DNA of 64,000 nucleotides from contig OY755190.1 in the NCBI GenBank assembly GCA_963576735.1, positions 6,131,695 to 6,195,694 of the forward strand. The letters are read 5' to 3'. The notes under the pieces were generated by a model that was not told where the DNA came from, made no database searches, and saw only the letters and a program-made list of their open reading frames with translations. Shown piece after piece: positions 23,801 through 35,800 of this stretch; positions within the stretch are counted from its first letter, which is position 1; each line of letters starts with the position of its first letter. The translations under genes and the position numbers were made by a program. The stretch comes from Bedellia somnulentella (lineage: Eukaryota; Arthropoda; Insecta; Lepidoptera; Bedelliidae).

Positions 23801-26800
23801 ATATTTATATATCACGAGTAGCTCCACAGATGACGCACAATGATATCTTGCGTCACATTGAGCAGACGAGCCTCGGTCCCATAACCTTGCTCAACATCTC
23901 ACGTCTGGAGCCCAGTAGGCCTACTAACTTCAAATCCTACTGGCTCCAGGTTCCCGCAGTCCACGAGAAGATTCTGCTAGGAGATAATTTTTGGCCTGAG
24001 GGAATAGCGTTCCGGCGCTTCAGGGCTGCGCATCAGAAATCAAAGCCTCTGCCTACCAAATTGTAAAATACTAACATAGACTAAGTTTACTAATATTATA
24101 TGGACCTTATTGTCTGATAATAAATGATTCATTATTATTTATTATAATCCTATATCGCGGTATTTAAATGTTTCTCTAGCTAACAAATTAAAAGTCGGTA
24201 CACAGCAGGGTGTACTGGCTAGTATATCTTTCTTGTTCCCACAAGTTTTATCAATTAATATCTTTATATCAAACGTACCTTAATACACTCGCGACACATA
24301 TCGTTCTTGCTCGCGTAGATATTCCTGTCGAAATCCCGTATGCAGCTGTATTCCCTGCTGGAAAGAATCGTCATCTTGGCGACACCGCAGTACGCAGTTC
24401 TGCTGAATTCTTTTACGACTTGCTGGATTTGCTTGTGGGTTCGAGCGCCGTAGTATATTGTGGGGATTCTGTGGGGTAAATTACATTATGACATCATGTC
24501 CTAGATGGGCGAATTAAAGCGAAAGCGAACGCGAACGCGAAGCGATCTGATAGCTAAAATTTGTCATAGACAGCCGCAAACAATTTTTACTGGAGTAATT
24601 TTTCTATATCCTATTATGTAGATATATCAACTAATCAAGAAACATTTACGAAAGAGGAATGCAATATAGTAATTTATATTTTTAAAAGATAAAATGGATA
24701 ATTTTAGAATTATTGAATTATAATCGCCGAATGAATTTATATCCTTTTCTTCCCATAAAAGCGTTTTGTGTATAGAGCGTTCTTGTATTGAAATAATAAT
24801 TAATTATGTTGACATCATTTTTACTTAACTATAATCTTGAACCGCCGTGCGAGACTATTCACGAGAACATATCGAACGAACTGATCGCGTTCGCTTCGCT
24901 TCGTCCGTCGCCGCGCCGCGCCTATATTTCATAGGTCAGGTGGTAGGACACCGCAATACAAGTCTATTATGCATTTATTCGCCCAGGTAGAACACGGTGT
25001 TAGAAATAATTACTATATGTTAATTAATGTATACTTTCAAACATATACCGTTAGTTGCATATCTGCATTCGTGGTCTAAAACGGTATCGAGGCACTAGGT
25101 ATCGAGAAAGTAGTTAAGTATCGCGGGGTAAACTCAATTTTTTTTTCTAAGATTTTACTCAGTTTGGAAGGATTTTGCAGGCTTTAATCACCTTATTTTT
25201 CGAAGAGTGAAATAATTCCGTGCTTCGGAGGGCACTTTAAGCCGTCGGTCCCAGTTACAATCACGGTAGTAGTCGTTAGTCTGACAACCCACACTTACTT
25301 AGCGCGGTGAATTTAAATATATTACAATTATACAAGGCCGTAAACATCAATAAAATAATCAATTTACTAGCACCGAAACCGATCTTATGCCTAATTCTTT
25401 AAAATATAGGTCTGACGATAAATATATAAAGCTTAGAATACCTTTCGGTGTTTTCCATTTCCAATAGCTCCATGAAATCCTTCTCAGCTTCAAGATCACC
25501 GAGACGACGCTTTTTGTGTATTGACACCAGAGATTTTTGTGGAGAACCTAGAAAAAAAATTGAATAATTTGAAGAAAATAGAAAGATATTTTTGAGAAGG
25601 TTTAGGCAAATCAAGCGGATGTACGAAAGTATAGGAGTGATAGAGGAATAGGCCTCATGTCATGTTTAGTAAAAGCTTAGGAAAAATCGCCACATAATAC
25701 GTCTTAGTAACATATAGACAATGTTTTATTTAACTGAGCTGTAACCCTTAAGTGGGTAGACTAAAAAACAGTTTTTGTGAAGATGCATGAATGGGAAGGA
25801 AATAAGAAAGGTTTGCCGGGCGGTACAAGTGGCCCTTAGTGTCTGCTTTCCCCAATAGAAATCGATGGCGTAGATTAGAATGTCAAAGAATCCTAAAAGT
25901 ATTCCAAGCAGATCCGTGGTAATGCAACTCGGAATAAGGTTTTAAACTGCAACTGTTTTATCATCATAAATAATAATAATATTTACGTCGAGGCCACATC
26001 GTAGATTTGCGAGCATCATGAAATGATCGATAATTTCATGAAATAGTCGTATTTATTTAAACGTTTATTGAAAATGCTTTGTTTATGTGTGAAAATGACG
26101 GCCGCTGGCGAAAAAATTGTTTCTCGCAGTAAAAAAGTTAATAATTCGTTTTTAAACGAGGAAGAAAATGATAAAAAAGAGTGAACGACGAAAAGGTTCT
26201 CGAGTACTTTGCAAATTACGCAAAAACTGAGCAATATGTTAAAAACCTGAGAGTTTGGATCTCATTGTACAGGTTACCCTATTTCTACGTTCTGGCCAAA
26301 CGTGGATGACAAAATCGTTAAACGTTGATAATTTAATGATAACATAACATAAACGTTCACGCCGAATATCCCCGAAGAGGTTGGCAGAGGTACTAATATT
26401 TCTGAACATCACGTGACTTTGTCACCTGGTGTTCAGAGTACCCACGTTTTGCATGGACAGTGTACTCACGTGATAGGGGGCAGGCCTATCGCCGTTTTGT
26501 ACGAGTACACTGTCACATGACTAAGTACAACTCAGCCATGTGGGTTTCCTCACGATGATTTCCCTCACCGTTAACAACCATGATAAATTTAATTAATGAT
26601 CTGGTCAAATTAAGTTGGCCACAACATGAAATGTGACTATTTCATGAAATTATCGATCATCTCATGATGTGTACAAATTTACGATATGGCCACGACAAAT
26701 ATAAATCGATACAATCATTTGTACGCCTCGACGTATAATCTGATTCTATTGGAATATTGCAAATGATATTGAAACAGTAAGTTAGAAAGTTTCTTTTATC

Positions 26801-29800
26801 TTGGTGTGCTACCTACCTACCTATCTACCTGTTTCCAGATTATCTGATCCACAGAGCAAATAGGTGGTAGAGGTATTATTACTACTACATGTTACATTTT
26901 GCCCCCAGTTTGTTGAGAGAAACTCAGGGCTTACAGTAACAATATACAAGAGTAAATGCGTATTACTTTCAGCAGGTTTTTTTAAATTCGCTGTCATTTG
27001 GTCAACGTATAATAATAAAAAATAGTTTTCTTAAAATTTCCTTTTCTTTATTTATTTCTTATGGGTCAATCTCCTCTGCATCAAAATTACTGATCTTCTG
27101 AAAGAACATTTAAAAATCCCCGTGTCTATCCTTATGCGTTGGGCCTGGTAAAAAAAATCCGATATTCTAATATGACATTTCACTACTTCAAAAAAATATA
27201 ATTAACAAGAAAAAACATTAACATAATATAAATAACATAACATAAACGTTCACGCCGTTTATCCCCGAAGGGGTTGGCAGAGGTACCAATACTCCTGAAC
27301 TCACATGGCAAAGCGCCATCTAGTTTCCAGAGAAGGTACCCACGTTTTGCTCAGAAAGTGTACTCACGTGATAGGGGGCAGGCCTATCGCCGTTTTGTAC
27401 GAATACACTGTCACATGACTAAGTACAACTCAGCCATGTGGGTTTCCTCACGATGTTTTCCCTCACCGTTAGCAACCATGATAAATTAACCACACATATG
27501 ACTTTAGAAAAGACAAATTGGTGTAGGCCCGTCCCAGGATTGGAACTCACGCCCTTCTGTTTTTCGGGCGGGTGTTCTACCCACTGGACTATCATGTCGC
27601 TCTAAAAATATAATTTGTACTGGTTAAAAAAGACTGTCGCAATATGTGTCGAATAGCTGTGATAGTCCAACGATCGCCCGTCAATACATACAGGCGTTAG
27701 TTCAAATCCCGGGTCGGGACTACACTAATTTTTGTCTTTTTTAAGTCATATGTGTGGTTAATTTATCAAGGTTGTTAACGGTGAGTGGAAAACATCGTGA
27801 GGAAACCCACGTGACGGTGTATTCGTACAAAACGGCGATAGGCCAGCCAAGCCCCTCTTTCCCACTGGGCACTCTGGGCAAGTGCCCAGGGCCCCGTGAT
27901 CGATAGGGGCCCCCACGTCTCTGCCAGATCACTAAACGATAATCGACATTTATTGCCAAAAAACTTTTTTATTGTATACTTACATCAAACCTGTTATGAC
28001 TACAATGCCAATTTGCTTACAACTGTTGCATGCCCGAAGCTAATCTACTCTTACCCAAAAAATAGGCTTTCCGATTTCAGCATACTCGGATAAATTCAAA
28101 TAAATAAAAATACAATTTAATGATATACTAAGCGGGTACGTAAAAATATTCTAAAAGTTATATGTATCGTGTCTCGCTTTCTGATGCGTTGTTCTCGAGA
28201 TATTTAATCAACAAAATATAAAAAGTACTAATTATTTACAAACGAGAAAAATATGTACGCTTTTGTTTACAAATAATAAATAGCGGTGAATCTCTTAAAA
28301 AACGGCTAAGGGTTCCATACTACCACATATAGAAAATAACGTTTATGACAAAACCAAGGGAGCCCTTCTTTAATATTTACTTTATTACCATTTAAATATT
28401 TATTTTGAAAGGAAATAAGTGAATTTTCTGTGAAAATTTGAAGCGTTTAATTGATTAGTTTTTTGTACTACTGAGCAAAAAATAAGAAAAAACACGGTTA
28501 TTGTATGGTGACCCCCCTTAATATTTAAGTCTTAGTTGTTATAGCGGCAACGGTTCACGCTATCACGGTTTATGAGATACAGCCTGGAGACAGACAGACA
28601 GCGGAGGCTTAGTAATAGGGCCCCGTTTTATATTTTGGTACGGAACCCTAAAAACGATTCTACTTGCCTTAAATAGCTCTGCTGTAGATGTACAAATAAT
28701 ATTTGTTAAAGTAAATTTTCGAATTAATAGTCCGGTCAATTTATACATTCAAGGTTACATAAATTCATAAGAAGCTGAAAATTGGCACAATTGTTCAAAA
28801 CATGATTATAAATGAAACCTCAAAAGTCCCCATCGTTCCGAGGTGTGCTAAAAATTTTACACGGGGTCAAAGGTCAAAAAAAATAGTTTTTTGCGATTTT
28901 AAGCGAAACAGTGAGTTTTTCGCAAAATCTTTCCAGTACAAAATTGTAGATCAGAAGATTCTCTACAAAAAAGATTACAATATTTTTTTTCCTAAAAGCC
29001 ACCATTTTGAAGATATAACGCGTTGAAAAGTTCGATCATTGGTAATCTTCATACTTTGCAAATGTACGCCACGTATGAACATCACTTATAAGGTATTATA
29101 ACTTAAACCTCAGTAGCTGCTCACCAACATTTATTTCGGGTATATTACCAAGTTCAAGTGTGTCTTGGTAATCACCTGGACCCTAAAGACTGGGGTTGGA
29201 AGTTGGTCGACAATACATTAGAGCCAGTTCTAACTTTACTTCCACCAGCACCTGAGAAACTTCTCAACTCAATATTTTGTAACTGTAAAAAAGGTTGTAA
29301 TGCTAAATGTGGATGCAGAAAAGTTGGACTGTTTTATTCCCTGGCATGCACAAACTGCCAAGGCCGATCGTGCTCTAATGTTGAGTCAGCTAATCTAGAA
29401 GACTCATATGATACCAATGAGGAATCGCTAGTGGGACAGTTGATCTGTGAAATAGAAGAAAAAGAAGAAGAAACACAGGAAGAAGAACAAGAAGAAGACG
29501 AAGGACAAGAAACAGTAATCCTGGAAAATTACGAATCAGACGAGGAATATTAATCATTTCATTTTCAATTACACCGCCATTATTTTAACCAACCGATATG
29601 TACAATAATATTTTACAATAGTTTTAAAACAAATAAAATCAATGCAGACCCGTGGAATAGGCCTACAGGAGATACCACGTTAAAATAAAACGCGCTAAGT
29701 ACACTACCTCATAGGTGGCGTGGAAACGTGTGCAAAGTATGAAGATTACCAATGATCGAACTTTTCAACGCGTTATATCTTCAAAATGGTGGCTTTTAGG

Positions 29801-32800
29801 AAAAAAAATATTGATATCTTTTTTGTAGAAAATCTTCTGATCTACAATTTTGTACTGGAAAGATTTTGCGAAAAACTCACCGTTTCGCTTAAAATCGCAA
29901 AAAACTAATTTTTTTGACCTTTGACCCCATGTAAAATTTTTGGCACACCTCGGAACGATGGGGACTTTTGAGGTTTCATTTATAATCATGTTTTGAACAA
30001 TTGTGCCAATTTTCAGCTTCTTATGAATTTATGTAACCTTCCTCCTTATTTTAGGCCTAAATTGACCGGACTATAATAATTGTTAACGGGCTAAAGTTGT
30101 AGTTTGACAACAGACATCGTTAAGATCTATACGAAAGATGGTGACCAAATTGAAAAATGAATCTGGAAACTTGCTGACCTATTTTCTTTGTTTATTCTAA
30201 CAAAATAGTGTTCTGACAAAGTCATAGGGGCCCCATGATCCTTATATGCCTAGAGCCCCCAATAGGTTAAAGACGGCTTTGAGGCCAGCCTCCTATCACG
30301 TGAGTACACAGTCGTGTCGAAGCAAAACGTGGGTACTCTGAACACCAGGGGACGATGTCACGTGATTTTCAGAAGTATTAGTACCTCTGCCAACCCCTTC
30401 GGGGATACACGGCGTGAACGTTTTAGTCTTGAGTCGTAACGAGAATAGTGTTTGTAAATCTAGCTAATCCCATAAAAAACTATATATTAATATCAAAACT
30501 TTTACCTCCCCCAGGGCCAAAGGGGTCGGGTTCCGCTCTCTTTCCACTATTTTGTCCCGAACTCGTACCGCACCCATCCAATTTGTCATAGATACTTCGA
30601 TCACCTGAAAACATAACTATAGCTGTAAAGGTCAAAATCATTTGACCTCTTGGTATACAGGTGGCTGGTATACTTTGACTTTTTTGATGTTATCCAAACA
30701 AACCAATCAAAGTTCGTTCTGTATAGAACAGAATAAGATATATAATAATAGAAATAGAAAAAACAAATAATGATCACCGTAGAAATAAATATTTACAAAC
30801 AATATGCTTTAACAAAAGTGCAACGCAGTTTTATCACTCAAATTGGTCTCTTCCAGAAAATATTTCGATGGTACGGTAAGTACCAGCATTATTAGAGTCA
30901 TCACATAATTCTAACCCGCGACCTCCTAACTATCAGAAGCTATCACCTAACCACTAGCACATCAAGGTGTAGAGTAATTAAGATATAAGCAGATCAAAGT
31001 TTTCTTCACACCTGTACAATATTATTCTTAAATGAAAGAATTCCTTTTTTTGTTTAGTTTAAATTTACTTCGGGTTTGCATGTATTGTTATGAGTAAAAC
31101 CCATAAGAAGTTCATCAACACATATGATTTTCTTAGTCGGATTAAACCTTGGTTATGTCTGGCAATATCCCAAATAGAGCTCTGGTGACATACGTTTAAA
31201 CATAGACAGTTCGATATTGTGTCCTCAGTATTAAACCTTTTAACGTTTCTACATAGATATCCTCGAGCTACATTTCAAAAAGCCTTTTTTACCTTTAGAA
31301 TCTTACGCCACCAACAGGATAAGATACTACCATTATATATAGGGAATAATACCATTTTTAGCCGACATCATAAATAACAGTAACAAGATAAATAGAAAAA
31401 AAAAACATTCAATAACAAAATGGAAAACTCTTTATTCCTTATCACAATGAAATATTTTACAGATATTTTCTTGAATAGAAGTACAATTACAATAGTAGTA
31501 CTCAACTAAATAGAAAGTCAGAGTAACAATCCCGAGAAGCAATCATTTGCCGAAACCAAATGACATTGCTAATAACGTATATATCGTGTTACAGGCTTCC
31601 GTTAACAAGAAAGGGATCGCCAGATAACAAGCACAGCTTTCGAGGCACTTTCCTAAACACGATTCCCTATTCCATTAGACCCTCCCGAAGTTATCTCGCA
31701 TTATTTACATCGCCTGACCGTCTCTTATGTAGAGGTTTATGTACAATGCCCCTGTTGGGTTTGCGATGTTGGATTTTGAGTTTTATGTGTGTGAGGTTAG
31801 GGTTGTTTTTGGTGTGGGTGGTGGTGGGTGGTTGTGGGGGTTGCGGCGGTGTCGTTGCCATGGCGACGCGGCGCCCGGCCGGCGGATCCTGACGCCCGTG
31901 GTGTCGGTCCCGCGCCCCGCCACACAAGTGACACGCGCCGCGAAAAAGTACAACCACCCAGTGTAGGGTGTATCGGCTTTGGGAAGTATTTTCTTGTTAA
32001 AAACGTTTGAGAATTAACACAAAAATACAAAATATACTGTTTGTGTAGATCATTTATTTACACCCAAAAAACTTTATTTACTCTACATGAACATCCAATA
32101 ACTTCATATACTAGGGAAGCACAAGACAGTGAAAATTCCTGTGTCTCGTTAAAATTGGCATAAGACTTTCGGACTATATATGGAGTGAGCAGATGTGAGG
32201 TTATTTGATATTTTTTAAATAGTCGGGTTTAGTAAATAGGGAGCATTCCACCGTCACGTACAGACAAATCGTACTCAATTTTTGACCTTAATAATGATAT
32301 ATTTATTTAATGACTTATTTAAAGTAGTTGGAATGTATTATATCTGTTGAAAACCCTATCAACCTTTGACCCGTACGAAAAAAAATACAGTGAAATTCAT
32401 TAATTATGTCATAAAACAAAATCAAAGTGCCGTCACGTACGGACAGCCAAAGTCAACCAAGGTGCTTGATGGATGACGAGAAGTTAATTTTTCAGCGAAT
32501 CTATAAAGCTAGGTGCAAAGTTGTCTATGAAAGAAATAAAGGTTAATAAATAAACTAGACAGAGAAATAATAAAAACATAAGAAAACAAAGTTTTGATTT
32601 TTTTATAAATTATATTGTTGTGTCACGTACAGACACCTTGCGTCACGTGTGAAATTTTGTACTAAATAGTCAATACAAAATCATCATTTTTACCTCAGGC
32701 TTGCAGTGTTGCTGGCATTTTACAATTTTTCCGTCTGTTTCAATGCAGTGGATGTAACAAATTCCTGTAACCGCTTTAGTATTATCGTAGTAGTTGCAGT

Positions 32801-35800
32801 TTTAACTCTTTTCGGATATTTCCGTGGATGGGACATAAAATAATATAAAAAAAATATTTCGCGGTTATTTTGGCAATGCTGTGAGCGATTTGTGGACGGC
32901 CTTAGCCAATATCTGTTACATTTTGTATGGAGAAGCTATATTTCCTAAAATTGAGAAACTTCCGTCAACGTTAGAATTATGAGCCCGTTTTTTAGTTCGT
33001 GAAAGTCTGTTTTTCTCTCAGTTTTCTCGTTTTTCTGCTTCTAGATCATGTTCTGATGACTGCTGCTGTTTATTTTTTTGTAGATTTCGAAATTCATTTT
33101 GTGTCATTAGCGGTATAGTTTGGATCCTCAGTCTTTCTCCTCTCACGAAGTTTTCTCATAGGACTCGCGCTTGTTGATCGCGGTTTATCAGACATAATGT
33201 CGCAAATAGTTGTTCTTGTAGCAATAAAAGTAAAAACATTTGATAATATCTCAACAGTTGCTAAGAAAGTGCAATTTTAGTGACTTAACAAATTCGCGTC
33301 ACGTACAGACATCCAATCCCTGTGCACTATAAGAGTAAGTAACGATGTGACTATAAATCTTTTGGTATAAAATCATTGGAAGCATCAAGTTAGCTTTATT
33401 AATTAAAATATTATTTGCTTGAAAACATCGTTGTACTTATAAACTTAGTACATATCAAATAAGTGTCACGTACAGACACTCAAGCTTGCCTAATTTTGGA
33501 GTCCAATTACAAGAGATAGTTTAAATTTATGACAAAAGCTAGAATTTGGCATTAATCTACACCTTCTCACTTGTTAGAAACACGAAACAGATTGTCCGTA
33601 TCTTTTAACAGTTGACTGCAACAAATTAGTGAAGTTGGCGATCTAATTCGTAATTATCAGAGTATTTTTCGCACGTCGTTTAAAGGAGGGTAGTTAATTA
33701 TCTAGCAATCGCCGTTTATAAATGTGTTTTGATTATGAAAGTTAAGAGTGTACTGTTTCAAAAAATATATACTAACATATAGAAATATGAAGTTGGTATC
33801 TCATCAAAAACTTCCGTATTTTCGTGGAATGCTCCATAGACGGATTAAGGCATTTTTCTTGGAGGAAGGAGAAATCTGGGAGGGTACAAGAAAGGAGAAA
33901 TACTGAAAGTAAAGTTCTGATGGAATCACATAGTACATGTAAGTGCCGTCTGGGTTGGCAATGGGGCACATGCCTCTGATTGTGGGACCCAAATGATTAA
34001 AATTCTTATAAACAACAGACAATGGTAAAAAAAAAAAAAAACATTTATTTGCCAATACATGAGTATAAATGGTGGTGTATAAAATAAAGGCCTATGCATG
34101 TACTGCCAGTAAGGCGTGCAAATTTTTAAACATTAAAATTATTGATAAATTTTTTCGACATATCTTAAAACTACTACAATAACATTGTCTGTCATATTAA
34201 AAATGAAAACTAAAGTTAAAACATTATTAAAATTTTGTAAGGCAACACATGTCCAAATATTATCAATTTTATTAAAATTAAAATGTCATGAAAAAATAAA
34301 GAAAAGAAAAAAAAAACCATAATTATTATATTATAAAGTAAATCAGGGCAACACATGTCAAAATATTATATAAACTTTATTACAATTTCAATGTCATAAA
34401 AAAAAAAAGTTAAAACATAGTTAAAATTTAAAAGTCAAATATTGCAATTTTTAATAAAGTCATCAATTGTATAGAAACAGTTGTCCAAAAGATAATTAAA
34501 AATGATAATTTTATATTTATTGTATGTCAGTAATTTTGTCTCATCCTTAACTAGATTATACAGCTTGATCGCCATTTCATAGCCGTTTCTCTGACAAATC
34601 GATAGACTTTTAATATTTGGTTTAGTTAATTGTATTGTATGGTTTCCTCTTTGTGGTCTCGATTTTGACTCAGTTTGTTGAAAAATTGATCTATGTTTAT
34701 ACACGAATAATAATATTTCGTATATGTAGAGAGATGGCAGTGGCAATATATTAAGTTTTTTAAATAATGGTCGACAGCTTTCAAGAAAGTCGGCTCCACA
34801 CAAGATTCTAACGCATTTTTTTTGCACTTTAAAAGCTCTTATAGAATCTACTGAATTCCCCCAAAATATAATCCCATATCGTAAAACAGAGGCAACATAA
34901 CCGTGGTAGCAGGCTATTGCCGCATTTTGTGATACCACATACCTGATGCGATATAAAACGTAAATGTACCTATCAATCTTTGTACAAATTCCATCGACGT
35001 GTTTTTTCCAATTACAGAAGCTATCTAACGTAAACTCTAAAAATTTTATTGATTCCGTTTCTTTTATCTCTACCTTTTCGTGTTGAATTTTGAGTTTTAA
35101 AGGATTCCTTTTGTGCGTCCTAAATTGAATTAATTGTGTCTTGGTCAAGTTTATTTGCAATTTATTATTATTTAACCATATTATTATATTTGCTAATGTC
35201 CTATTTATTTCAGTCTCGAATTCGTCAATATTTTTGCTATTTATAAGTATCGTAGCATCATCTGCGTATAGAATGCTTCTGTTTTTGGTGGTTTTTGGGA
35301 GATCGTTAATATAAATAAGGAATAAAAGGGGTCCCAAAATACTTCCCTGGGGTACACCAGTTTTGACAATTTTGAAATCAGATTGTACACAATTCCTATG
35401 ATTTCTAATAATGGTTGATATTTCCACGCATTGTTTTCTCTCTTTCAGGTAACTCTCAATTAAATCGTAAGCTTTTCCGCGAATACCATATCTTTCTAAT
35501 TTAATCATTAAGAATGGGTGATAGACAAAATCAAAGGCTTTTGTCATATCTATAGATAGGCCTACAGTTGGTATTTTGTTATTTAAGCTTTCTGTTATCA
35601 TTTTTATGAGATGAAAGCATGCAACTGTTGTAGAAACACCTTTTCGGAAGCCGAACTGACACGGAGATAAAATAGAGTGTTTTGATAAAAAACTCGTCAA
35701 CTTATCATTTATAACTTTCTCGAAAATTTTTGACAATACCGGTATTAGTGCGATCGGTCTGTAGTTGGTTATAACATCACTATCACCTGATTTTAAAATA

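Larger units (their letters stand above)
27846..30275. mobile_element. 2.4-kb composite insertion inside a family B SINE
   Basis: Bounded by ggccagcc and gaggccagcctcc. Both edges have related GC words: cagggccccgtgatc (27885) and aggggccccatgatcc (30226). The outer element's own sequence includes a ggttccatac...acggaaccct pair (28308..28650). It is interrupted by the TA-flanked element at 28730..30071. No transposase recognised in the outer part. Confidence 0.55.

Noticed and set aside
28802..29026. 74-codon ORF starting [20 protein letters not shown], and its mirror at 29765..29989
   Set aside because: The two are the inverted repeats of one element; open by chance in both copies, no known protein features.
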